A program made the position numbers and the translations under genes. Below are positions 48,239 through 60,558 of a stretch of 64,000 nucleotides of DNA, in pieces. The notes beneath the pieces were generated by a model, which did not search any database, was not told the DNA's origin, and saw nothing but the letters and a program-made list of their open reading frames with translations. Source of the stretch: Bombardia bombarda (taxonomy: Eukaryota; Ascomycota; Sordariomycetes; Sordariales; Lasiosphaeriaceae); the NCBI GenBank assembly GCA_030512295.1, contig JAULSR010000001.1:7153001-7217000 (forward strand). The letters run 5' to 3'. Each line of letters begins with the position of its first letter. The stretch's first letter is position 1.

Positions 48239-51200
48239 CGCGGGCTATGTGTATGGCGGGTGGTTTAAGTTAAGTGTGATGGTATGTGTCAGTGTGGATA
48301 AAGGTGGGATTGGGATGAAGAAGCAGGGCTAATAAGCAGGCTGATGGTCTGGGGTATCCCGAGTATTTGAACTTGGGGTGAGCGATATTCGGTGCTGTGT
48401 TGTGTTCGTGATCCTTGCGGCTGGTTTGGTAATCCGTGGGTGCCTTGTTGGTTTGTATGGAAAGTGACCAGAGAGAGGTAGACTGGGTAGAGATAAGAGT
48501 CTCGATGTAATACTGGCCGTTGGCAGGGACAGACCACGACCACGGCAGCATCCCGAACTTTAAATGCTCCGTTGCCGATGAAACACGCCACTGTCCGTTC
48601 AGTTGGAATCAATAGCCCGCGTTTCCCGAGCCCGAGGGAGTGGAGAGTGAAAGGAGAGTCCCGTTTACTTAGTCTGGGTTGTTCAGCTGGGCGCTGGCCC
48701 TGCCACACCCACGCATTTGGTGCACGCGCAGACAACCAGACATGGCAAAAGCAGACCCCAGACCCTGGACGGCATATTATTCCCGACATTAACAAACAGC
48801 TTGGCCGTACGAAGTAATCACTTCACAGCAACTAGTGGGCGGCTTAGCGTCGTCGTGTAGCGTGGTGACGGGGTACGTATTCTCGTGTGGGTAGAGCAAC
48901 AGTTAGCATACGGCACACATCGTGTGTGGGGCATGGGTTACTTTCAGTATTCCCAGCAAGCAAGCACACTCCAAGAGGGCCCCCCGGGGATCTTGGACAA
49001 GCAGAGCAGGCTCGAGTCGAGACGCCGCGTGGTTGCAAGTTGCGGCCCGGGCGTTCTTTCAGTGACTGCTCAGGTGAGGTGTCGGGCAAACGAACGCCAT
49101 TGGTATTGCACAAGTTCCTCGCATAGCGACAGAAGGAAATAGCGGCCGCCGACTCTCCGTCAGACGTTTCCCAAGAATGAGCCAAGGTCGGACAAGGCTC
49201 GGATGGACTTTCCGATGGTCGCGGTAGGTGCAATCTGGGGTGTGGTGTAGGTATTCGTAGTGTGGTGGTTCTAATAGTGTAATAAAACCAGCACACACAC
49301 ACACACACACAAATAACGTGCATGTACACATCGGCTGCCATCAGTGGCCGCTAGTAGCCATGGACCGCTCACCCTTGAGCCACCAGGATCCGACCCGACA
49401 GGCTGTCAAGCGAATGCTCGCCCGCCTCGGCTCCTGGTCTCTTCGGTGATCGGGTCGCCGTCTACACAGTACTTGTGAGATGCGGGTGGTATGGCGACTT
49501 GTAACTTGCACGGATGGGGTTCCATGTGGGATGCGCATGGTTTTGCTGCGTTTCCAGCCAGGACTACTGCAAGCTGTCTGCAGCTGTCTGCACTGGGCGT
49601 GCAGTGCAGCATCAGGCAGCCAACACGAGGCTGCATGGTTGCGACACTGGGACACTGGGTCCAGGCCGGCAGAGAAAGCTGCACGACCTGCAGGGGACTT
49701 TGTGATTGGGGACTCTTGAGACTGGGGGTTCTGGGACAGACGACTAGCACGAATGGCACGAATGGCACGACTGGGATCTTTGGTAAAACGTGGGGACATT
49801 GATGACCTGGGATGAGAACCTGATTTGCAAGGTTGCAAGGCGAAGCGTGCTGGTCAAATTTCCCGCAACTGGGAAGGGAAACGTGGAAATGCGCAACTTG
49901 TTTCTGTTGGAACGCTCCATGTCCATGCCGTTGCTTAGGTTGCTTGTATTGTTGCGCGCGGGGTGTGCAGGTGTGCAAGTGAGAATGTGGAGGTGTCGGG
50001 ATTCCAGGTTGGGGGTATGGTGGTGGGTGGAGGTTGGAGGGTGAGCCAATCAAAGACCAAGGGAGATGTTGGCGGGGGAAACCAGAGGGCGGTGGCCTGG
50101 TGCCCTTGCTTCCTTCCCTCCCTGTGTGGTCCCTCTCTTTGTCTTTGGGTGCGTGCACGCCCTGGCCCTGGCAGCCCGGTGGCTGGCGTGTGGTGGCGCC
50201 TGCCGTCAGTTCTAAACCGGGAAGGTACATCCATGAACTGTCGAGGCGTGACGGGCAAACATGGCAGGCACGGGCCTGAGTGGTTAGCTGGGAATGTGGG
50301 ATGTGGAGGGGGGAAGACGGGAGGGGGGGTGAATGTGCGAGACTTTTGACAACTCAGGGCACGCCCAGGGCACACCTTAGGTCTGGACGGGCAAGCTCCG
50401 GGTTGTACCTCAGGTACCTACCCAGACACCAAAACGGTCCGCTCCCGCTGGACAGGTCAGCCCGGGTCCTGGGAGCTGGGTCCAGCCCAGAGCTGTTGGT
50501 GGGCGTCAGGCGTTCCCTGGCTTGCCAGGTTGGATGCTGCGACATGGTTCTGGGACGCGCCTTCCAGCACAGTGGAGGGCTTGTGTGTCTCACCTTGGGA
50601 CTTTCCACCCAATAAACCCAGAGTCCCAGACCCGACGACGTCCATGACTGACGGGACTGGCATGCATGCGTGTCAGCTCCAGCTCTCCCCAGACCCGAGA
50701 CCTCTCTGTCTTTCCCTAAGGTAGGATTGATTGCCCGTCATCCATGACCCATCCATGGTCGATTTCCTGATCATGGACGCTTCTCGCGACCCCATTATCC
50801 GGACCCGATCGGAGGGATCCCCCTAACTCCTGTGCTACCTCACTATCTCACTAGAGCGACTGACTAGGCTCACTCCAGTATAATCTCTACTGTTTGGGGC
50901 CAACAATCTCTTGGCGCTCTTTCTCCGACGCCAAGGCTATGATAATAACCCCAGGCAGCGAGATAGACATGAAGAGCACCACCCTCTTACCGGATTTGAA
51001 GACGGCCGAAATGATTCAAGCCATGTCGGTTCCGATACGACAACACGACACGATCGACGACAGCAATAACGTGTAGCTACGGGTAGCCCTACACCACATC
51101 CGGGTACCTCGCCTACGGCTCCTACATGTACCTACCTATCAAGTTGTCCTATGGCTGCTATCGCGACGTAGGAACGAGGGACGAGGCTGCACGCAACCAA

Positions 51201-54200
51201 CTACTGGTACTGCTGGTACTTGATACACGGGACGAATACGCCCGTCTAGAACGCCCAGCTAATGTTAACGCACCTTATGTACAAATTGCTACTTCACTTC
51301 AATAAGTCAGCCACTCGATTTCGCCCACCTTCATCTCCTCCTCCCCAGACCTGGTACGTGCTGTTCCGGGACAACACGAACTGCTCGATATCCACCCGAG
51401 GCGCAATGGCAGAATCGGGAAACATGACTTGTTGGACGCAATCAGGGCTTGCAATATAAGCGGCGAACTGCGATCTTGGCGGTCCCGACGGAGAAAGACG
51501 GACGAGCAGCGAACGGACGGGACAACTACCCAGCGAGCCAGCGAGTCACGAAAGGGGTCACAATTGCATCATTGGCCATGGCATCGCGGCAAAACCCTGC
51601 CTACACTACCTGTTGCTGCATGTTTCGGCCAGCTGTGTTTCGGTCCCCTCGGATCGCATCCGGGCCTTCCACCACGCACGCTACTTCTTTCTCCAGGCCC
51701 CATGTCAACCCTCGACACCGGGTTTCTTAACAGTGGCAGTGACACTTTACTCGCCCCAGCCAGCCCACTAAGCTCTTGATCGACTACGACCATCGCCAGC
51801 GATTGAGCTATCAGCCTTGCTTTTTTTTTCTCCCTGTTATATCAGGACGAGTGGGACAGACAAGCCTCCTAAGCATTTTATTTGCCAACCACTCCACAGG
51901 CGCTAACTACACCGGTCCCGCCAAAACTCCACACCGGGCCTTACTCTTCTGCATGGCGCTCCTTTTGGTATCATTTACATTACAAACGATGCCTAGCCAT
52001 TGTGGCCTCAAAAAGTGTTGACAGCTTCAAGTTACAATCCACAATACGTACGAGTTGTTGGTGGCGGGTGCCCGACTGGAGTGGTATTCATCTTGAACCG
52101 TCTCTGTGCCTCAACGCGCGCCCATTTTTATGGATCACCCAAGTTCGTACCACGTCCACTAAGATGTCTTGGATTGCACTCAGTACTAGTTGATGGGTCT
52201 CATTGGACTCGTTGGCCAATCAACAATAACTACCCCTGAACTGTTTAAATCATCTACATTATCAGACTACCACGACAATGGAACTGTCTTTCCGATAATG
52301 TTGTACTATGAATAGGCACGGGGCGATATTGCGGGGGATTTTCATGAGCCCATGAACTCTACAACAGGAATTGTACACAAGTCAGGCTAGCAGCCACCGA
52401 CAGCACACGATCACTTATGTTTCAACACCAGGGGCTTGTCCATTGAAATCGCGCTGCATGGATCCTGTGTCAGCGTCCCCGTCGTCGGACTAACAGGCTA
52501 GCCCCCCTGATGACAAAAGGCCCTCGCTGAGATGAGGTCAGACCGGGAGCTTGCCTTGCCAAGAGATGAAACAAGTACAAGACCCTGAAGCATGAACACA
52601 AAATCCGCGGGGTCCAAGTAGCCGCCAGGGCGGGTATACTAGCTAAGAAATTCGCAGCTTGGCTGATGTTACCAAGCATTCCTTAATCCCAAGACACTGA
52701 TTGATCACCGCCACGGGAGAACGACAGTGATGATCACAATCCGTATGTACACCACCATCACTAAGCCTTTATAGCAATCTTTTCTCGTCGGAAGGGGCAG
52801 TGCTGCCGAAAGAGGAATTGGTCGTGGAGATCGATAAATTCAACTGAAGCACGTGGATACAAGACATATCTCAGCTGATCTGACTAACAGCTTATCACTC
52901 ACTAAAGCTTGTACTACTCCAGCTGTTTGGGTTGCTGTGTAGTGTAGTGAGCATATTTCTTCCTATTACCGGCACCATAGTCCAAGTTACAACAGAAGGC
53001 GCACCACAATTCTGTCCAAAAAAAAAACAGTTGGTGTCACCACCGTCGTGGTGACCGAGTTTGAGTTCGCTGTGGTGCTGTGTACAAGCAAGCCCCCTAT
53101 TCAGCCGCAGATATCTCGGTGAAAATTCACGTGCATGTGCATGGAAAAGATCGGATGTCGGTCCAACTCAAGAGTTCTCGGATTCAGCCGCGACTTTGTG
53201 AGAAGAGCGGAAACAGGGCGACCAATCACGACGAGCTGAAAGAAGGGCCGCGCATGGCAAGATCTTCGCCCACTTGCACGTTTATCACACGCATTGCGAA
53301 TCCACTACAAGATCTCGTATACTTTTCAGCTATCTCTGTGTCTTCTCGGTGCTCTCTTTACCCAAAAAGATTCAACTCAGCTACTAACGAGCTTCGTGGG
53401 GGTGGGATCTGCCTGCATACAAATACGGATTGGGAGACTCAGCTCAAGCCCGATTCACTGTCTTCGCCGCAATCTGCATTTTCTATTCGTCGCCCTAAAC
53501 GGAAATGCGAGCCGACTAATATATGCCGTGCCTCTAAAGCATAGGACACAGCCCGCATAGACTACCAAGCAATGCGGCCGCATTTGCCTGCATCACGCAA
53601 ATTCTGTCTTCAAATTGTGAGTCTAGATCAGTGGCAACGGAGCGACCGAGAAACTCATTCAACTTGGCAGTCAGTCCGTAATCAATTACTGACAAACCTT
53701 CAATTGTCCAGGAAGGTCGCTGGTTTGAGTAACCATCATATGACAAATGACAAATTTAATATTTATATAAAAAGCGGTGAGACCATAAAGCAAACAGGTT
53801 GACTACTGAGAATTGCTAACTATTGTATACGTAGGCATTACTACGATTCAAACTTGACAAGAGCCTCTGCTCATACATCAGGCTACTTAGGTTGGTGATG
53901 ATACTGCGGATAATTAATTGATACAAAGCCCAACGAATGGGCCTTTCTGGACATGATGACCTCTTACAGACACCGTACTGATTGCAAAGCAAACGGTTCA
54001 GTCCTGTTACGTTTGCGTTTCAATGTTAGCAACTCTATCAACATAGGCTGACCACCCTCAAAGTCTCAAGTCCCGCTGCTGCGCATACATAGGCACACAC
54101 ATCGCCATGCAGACGTGGCGCCTGTCAAAACGACTCCAATAAGGGCAAGCAAGCCGAGGTAACATACATATACGAGCCTAATACGGCTTCTAGAACAACA

Positions 54201-57200
54201 ACGACAACTTACCTTGTCCTTGTCTAGCAGCTGAGGAGGAACGGGCCGTGAACACCACCTTCAGAGACAATATTCGGCCCATTCAATCAGTCTAGGTCTA
54301 TTCAAGCTGTAACAGAAACTGGACGCTAGGTACAGACGCAGCCCACTCGACCCAGTAAGTTCCTGCCAACATCACACTATGCGTCGGCAACGCTAGTGCA
54401 GGCAGTTGGGGTCGCACAAGCCTCTCTAATGTCGCATTTCCCCAAGTCTCATGCTACGTACGTGTTTGTACCACCATCTATCTATCCAATAGCTATCCGT
54501 GGAAACAGCCCCCGCAAAATCGACGTACCTACACTAGGCAGCCTCGGTAACCATTTCATCCTGCTGTACTGGTTACCTGTGGCCACACATCATCTGGAAC
54601 AGCGCATCATGCAACCTCAAATCTAGTCTTTTGCCCCCTTTCCTAGATTCTTGTGTCTTTCTATATTTGCACAAAGACACATAACACACTTTTTCTATGT
54701 GGTTAGAGCAAAAATACCATTCCTTCTCAGAATGAGAACTGCCTAGGTAATTGGTTTTCATTTTGCTCTTTTCCTTGTTCTCACCCACCCCACGTCATAC
54801 GTGCTATTCCATCTATTATACTTGTACTACATAACCTGTCTCTTTTCACCTCTCCTGCTATCACAAGACATACCAGCCTCAGCCAGCCTCTTAAACGCTC
54901 GCTCACTAGCTACTGGTAACTAAGTGGCCTGCCTGCCCGCCCCCACATGCGCGCCTTCCTTTTTCAGGTTCCACTATTAACTGTACTGGAGGATGGAAAC
55001 TTGAAGTGAAAAGCGGAAATGCGGCGAAACTAAACAGGTAATACCCAGCTCCTCGAGTATCCACTGCGTCATATGAGCGCAGACGCATACATGGCACCGC
55101 ATTGCATTGCATGATACATAGCATTGCATGGCATGACAGGGCCACTTGGTAGTGCTCATGCAGTTTCAGTCTGAGGGGTAGCATATACTGTGGTGCTCGA
55201 ATGAAGTGGTGGGCGGAAAACATGGTTGGGGGCGAAAGGGGCGGCGGTCGGTTTGTGTCATGGTAGTGTAGTACTGAACACACAAGTTTAGACGAGGGAA
55301 CGTGTACATACATACATACCTTGAGGCGTGTTCCAGACTTATAGTGCTGCCACACCACAAGTCCCCCCCCCCAGTCTCCCATGTGGCTTTTTGGGGAAAA
55401 TGAGAAGGGCAGAAGGTGTGACGATGCAGATGGCGATTGGTTACGTGGGCCGCCTGCCCTCGCTACCTTCCCATGTGAGGACTTTTTTTTCGGCCGCCTC
55501 CGCCTTCGTCTCCAGCGCCGCCGCCGCCGCCGCCGCAACCCATGAATTTACAATGTAACCTCATGTACGGGATACACGCACCTACTTAGTTCTAGGTATG
55601 TACGTGACACACACACGCGCGCACACACAAATGCACACACGCCCAATCTCAGGTAAGATAAGCGAAGCTATGCTATGTTAAGGCAGTAAGTAATGAGGTA
55701 ATAACGTAGCAACTAAGTAGTTAGGCAGGTATGTTAGGTCATGCTATAGGCAAGGTCAGTAGGTGCATGACTGGATAGTAACCTGGAGCCTAAGTTTGTG
55801 TTATATGACAGGTCGTTGTCACAAGTCAACAACGAACAACATTGCATTGGGCATAATAAACCAAACGATATCAGATATGTAAGATTCATGTAAGGTCCTT
55901 TTTATTCTCTCTCTCTCTTTCTCAATCCTATGTAGAGCTACATGCTTGCCACATGGTATGACGTGTGCTGTTGCTGTTGCTGCTGCTGTTTCTTTTTTCA
56001 TCCCTTTTCTCCTGCATACGACATCAAATAAGAGTCGTTTTTTTCGACAAAATGTGCCCATTTGCAAATCACTTGCAGGCGGCAAGAAGCGAGCAACAGT
56101 TCTATGGCCGTATTTTCTGATACCGAGAAAAAGAAAAGAGAGCAGTCCGCCCTCATTACCCCTTGTCCGCTGTCGGTCGCAGAAGAGAGACATGAGCATC
56201 ATCTTGCTGCCTGCCTGCCTGCCTTCCCCATCCACCATATTCGCGCTACCCACTTCGCAAAAAAAAAAAAAAAAAAGGGGGTTCAGAGCCAAGTTGATGT
56301 GAGCGAGTGAGCTGAGCGGGGGATTACACTTTGCATCCCCGGCCCGGCACCCGGTTGGGAAATGCCGCCGTGCAGGCTGCTAGCAGGATGAGGTGAGGTG
56401 GCAAATAGAAATAAAAAGTTGATGAGAAAAAAAGCAAAGAGTGAAGCGAGACGGGGGAAAATATACAAAAAGAAAAGAAAAGAAAAAAAAGGCCGCAAAG
56501 TGGCGCTAGGTCCGGACCGAAAACAAATAATGTGCCAAGATCGTTAGCTTCAGTCGCCATCGTCTAGGCATCTCCGTCAGAGACCTATACAACGTACATG
56601 TACCTGACGCCTTACCAGGTACTTTTGTTACGTAGTGTCAGGTACTTATGTACATATGATTCATAATGGTGCTACATAACTCTAACGCAACGGTGACAGG
56701 GACGGAATGAAGAGGATAACAAAGTACCTTGAAAGATCACTGTTGGGTTGGACTGTGTGTGTTTGGGCTGACTTTGCATTGCCGTGATATCACTTGAATA
56801 CCGCCACCACATGCTCGCTTTCGGCTCGAATGCTCATTTCTGAAACAGGCGTGGCCTTGATTTGTCGCTGGCACGGCTTAAAGGATAAAGGTTTCGCTTA
56901 GGAAGCTGATTTGATATTAAGTATGGAAGGGTGATGCCGACAACTGTCATTAGGGGGGAGGAAGTTCTTTCTTTAAGTATAAATGAAATTCAAGAGAACT
57001 AGTTATACCAATACTATGTGGCATACCTAAATAAAATATGATGTATCATGATATTTCATACGGCTGGGGTTCACAGTGTCTGGGTACTGTAACTCACAAC
57101 AGAACCATAACCATTATAGCAAATCGGTATTATTCGGCCAAGTCATATCCCAAGGGGCAAAAATAAGAGACCTCAAGAATACCTGATGATGATTTGAGAT

Positions 57201-57654
57201 TTATTCAGATTAAACTAGCCACGAGTATGATCAAGCTCTGCCTATCTACTGGCTGCTCCATTTTTTGGTATTACCTCAGTTACTGAGATCAAATCCGAGT
57301 CTTATTAGAGTCTCGTCTTCTGGCAGCTCCTACCCGGTCTTCAAGCCCGGACGAGCTATCTTTTCATCCCAAGCCTTGCAGCGTTTCCTTTTTCCTCCAA
57401 ACAAACCCCTCTTTCCTCTGCCATTTCCAATGCTCTCTCCTATCCATCCCAAACGGCGGAATAACATGGATGCTCTTCCGAATGTCTTTTTCCGTTGGAA
57501 CTCAAAGACTGAGAAAGCTCGAGGACATAACCTCATAGAGACCAGTCTGAGCCAGTTTCCCAATATTCCAGTGACCACAAAAATAAGTAAGTCGCAGTAA
57601 TGGTAAGAGTTCTCACCCCCCAAAATGCCACCATCAACAACACCAACCGAATGC
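48239..57654. other. 9.4 kb region without a recognisable gene
   Basis: I find no frame with a known domain and no chain of in-phase exons. 48.5-50.7 kb is rich in G on the plus strand, which leaves long but Pro/His/Ser-rich minus-strand frames (one of 274 codons at 50230-49406) that look like products of composition. 51-54.9 kb is closer to balanced AT/GC with many short repeats. CA tracts lie near 49291-49310 and 55600-55630, a long poly-A near 56260-56276 and an A-rich tract near 56460-56490. TACCTACC-type motifs occur near 50413 and 51128. The RRM-like gene's 3' UTR lies at the right end. Confidence 0.6.
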
Positions 57655-59659
57655 CTAAATATCGCAAGGATCCGGCGCAAAAAAGACCCTCACCTCGTCG
57701 GGAAACTCCATCCTCAGCGCCATCTTGCCCACCTCGGCCTGGCATCGATAGCTCCCGAACCGGTACTCGACCAGCTGCTGTTGTTTGCCGTCGCCCCTGC
57801 TGACGATGGTATTGTTGCCATTGCCTGTGCCAACAGTAGCAGCACCGGGACTGGTGCTAGTAGCAGTAGCAGCAGTAGTATCATCACTAGTACTACCACT
57901 ACTCCCCAACACAAACACCTCATCCACCTGAAACTCAAACTTGCTCTCAAAGTACCGCGTCAGACTATCCGGGTTCACAAACGCCGGGTCGCCGCAGATG
58001 TGCAGCACGCGCGTCTTGTACCCTGCCTCGCGCGTCTGCGCCGGCGAGCGGATCCGGTTCCACATGATTCTGGGCTGCTGCGCTCCCCCTACCATGCCCA
58101 TACCTCTATTGCCACTGCTGCTCTGGATAACAAAGCCCCCGCGCATGCCCATCTCATACAGCCTCTCCGCCGCGGCGCGGTCGAAAAAGACAATCTTGGC
58201 GGCGGCCGTGTGGTGGCCGCGGGCCCGGTCGGGCGGGTTGATGTGGGTGGCGAAGACGCGGCCGACGCGGCCGATGGCGCGCAGCAGGGAGCGCGTGGTG
58301 ACGTCGGGCGGCAGGTGGGTGATGAAGAGGGAGCAGTTGTGGTGGTCGGGAATGTTGGCGGAGCGGTTGCGCTCGATCGCGATGTTGCCGCGGTAGTTGG
58401 GCGAGAAGCCGAGGAGGAGATTTTGGGTTGTGCGGTGGATGTAGGCGGTTGATGGGGTGGTGTTGTCGAATAGGGGGTTGTTGTTGTTGTTGTTGTTGTT
58501 GGATAGTATGGACAGGTTGTTGGCTGAGGACGAGATGTGAGGAGGAGGCGGCGGCGGAGGTCGGGTCATGGGGGCAAAGACGGTGCGTCGTGGGGGATGT
58601 TGTTGGGACTTTTCATTTCTGGTTGAGGGGTCTGTGAGGCCAGGGCCTGGGGAAGGCGGAGGCGGAGGGGGTGGTTGGGTAAGATGAGGCTGAGGCTGGT
58701 CCTGGCCCTGGCCCTGGCTCTGGCTCTGGCTTTGTGTCTGCGTCTGAAGGACTGAGCCTTGTAAGTAATCCTGTGGAAATGCCGTGGCGGTATTGGAGGT
58801 AGAATTCTCCCTAGAGAAGATTGAATCTTGCAAGAATTCGTGGCAGGGGCTTTGCCTCTGCAGCAACGAGCTTTCCAGAATGTCGCTTGGAAATTGTGCA
58901 GTCATATCATCGAAGCATTGTCCCGAAGCCATAGCACCGAACTATGATGAGAAGGTTAGTCAGAATGCGAAGTGTGTGAAAAGCGGTGCAGAGTCATGGA
59001 TTTGCAAAGCTTACTGTCCTGACTCCCTTAGCTATGATATGGTTGGGGGCCGATTCAAATTGTCCCTTCAAGTTGTTATTCGTCGGGTGACAAGATGGTG
59101 ATAGAAGATTCGTTGAGAGTCCAGGAAGAGGTGAATGGACTGACCGCTCCAAACTAGGCGAAAGTGCGTATCTCAAGCAACTATGACTCGGAGCAGGAAC
59201 AGCACCACCGATAGGACCCCAGGGGTTCTTGAAGGGTCGCTCCTGCCCAGCGTCAAGTCCTCCAAACTGGGATAGAATGTCTGAACGCAGAATAGCAGCT
59301 GAGTCATCAGACCTTGGTTGAAAAGCCGGGCTAGCCTCACTGCTTGGCAAGTCTTGGATAGTACCCGTGCCGGTGGTATTTCGTGTCCATGATGTCGTCG
59401 TTCTTGCCTGGAGAGGAGAATCGAGATATTCCCATTCTGTGGCCTTCTTGAATCTATCTTCCTCAACGCTATGCTGCCTTTTCTTGGGAGATGCTGTTGA
59501 CTCGGCAGTGAGAGGCGATGAGTTATCAGAAGCGTTTGTGTTTGAGAATTCGCTCTGGGAAGCTGTCGATCTCGTGTCTGCTGGGCTCGCAGAGTCCGGT
59601 GGCTGACCAGAGGCCGCGGCCTGGTTTCGAATGTCTTTGCAAGGGGTTTCAAGTCCCAT
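57655..59659 (-). CDS. RRM-like domain protein, fungal family of unknown function
   Basis: Exon 1 is 59659-59015 and exon 2 is 58941-57655. The donor (GGACA|GTAAGC) and acceptor (ATCATAG|TTC) join in phase (KGVRT | FGAMASGQCFDDMTAQFP), giving 643 aa. Exon 1 encodes a Ser/Thr/Pro-rich region with blocks such as SWTRNTTGTGTIQDLPSSEA, LRSDILSQFGGLDAGQERPF and LRYALSPSLERSVHSPLPGL. Exon 2 has a Pro/Gln-rich linker, an RRM-like fold from about residue 418 (CSLFITHLPPDVTTRSLLRA, RVFATHINPPDRA, AAAKIVFFDRAAAERLYEM) and a second conserved segment (TRVLHICGDPAFVNPDSLTR, then YFESKF). It ends EVRVFFAPDPCDI. RNA binding is inferred from the fold only; the canonical RNP1 aromatic pattern is weak. A frameshifted paralog is at 41512-42596. 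It is read as one gene. Confidence 0.85.
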
Positions 59660-60558
59660 CTTGTAGACTATTTGATAGGATTGGGGAGATAAGCCTTGGT
59701 GGTTTGAAATAGATGCCAAGGGGATAACGTTGCAAGAGTAGTAGTGACAGGAAAGCTTTATACTCGTAACCTGCTGTAATCTTGTTGTAGCTCCAGCTTG
59801 ATATTTGGCCGTGATCCTTTGGTTAATCAAGCTGCTCTTTCTCTTTCAACTCCATGGTTTTCACCAAATAGGATTGTTAGTCGCGCACAAGACTGCATTG
59901 TCCTGCTTTACGTATGAGGCAAGCAACCTGTTTATTTGCCTTTGATTTAGACCCGTAGCTTACTTTCCTGAAATGAACCCATACTAGCAGAGAATGGAAT
60001 AGAGCAGTCTCCATCATAGTAGGTTATTCCCTCAGAACGTTTCATCTTTTCTTGATCACATCTTCATTTTTCTTACGGCTGGCCTGGTTAAGAAAAGACA
60101 AAGAAAGCTGCCTGAGTAAAGCCCGATGCTTAAGAGTAACATCAGTTTGCCCGTTTTCATTGGTGGGTTATTTCCATCATTATTGGCATGAGCAAGCACG
60201 TACTGCGTAGAATGGGGCGACCTAAACCGAAGAGTCGTTCCTTCCTTCCATTGATAACATCAGGCAGCATTAGGCGCCAGAGGCCTTTAGTCTAGAACTA
60301 GTCGCTTGTGCCTCCATCGTGCCTGCCTTGCCTGCCTCCTGCAGTGTCCATCGTGCATGCCTTCTGCAGTCGTCCAAGGCTGCGCTTGTACTGCCTACGA
60401 CATTGGATGCCCTGGATGCTCAGAATCCCCACTGGGACTGGTGGCTCACTGATATTTCCGTCCATTTCCTTACCACTTTAATCCTGCACCCACCTACTTA
60501 CTGTATGATTGTTCACGACGGACGAATTCGTCACAAAAAAGAGCCAATCGTCAGCAAA
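59660..60558. other. Intergenic region between divergent RRM-like gene and F-box/ankyrin relic
   Basis: No gene is seen. Both neighbours are transcribed outward, so promoters are expected here. A frame in phase with the F-box ATG is open from 60319 but has no recognisable sequence. Confidence 0.45.

Noticed and set aside
49406..50230. Minus-strand open frame of 274 codons, rich in Pro, His and Ser
   Set aside because: It has no domain or recognised sequence, and it runs through a G-biased plus-strand tract, which removes stop codons by composition. An overlapping Pro-rich frame at 49935-50375 has the same character.
53080..53560. Plus-strand frames, one beginning with a hydrophobic, signal-like stretch (possible small secreted protein)
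   Set aside because: Two overlapping frames are equally open, no cysteine pattern is present, and nothing supports splicing or a cleavage site.
54906..55538. Minus-strand open frame of 210 codons beginning with an Arg-rich run
   Set aside because: The Arg run is the complement of a CCG microsatellite (55500-55540). The rest is Ser/His-rich without any family signal.
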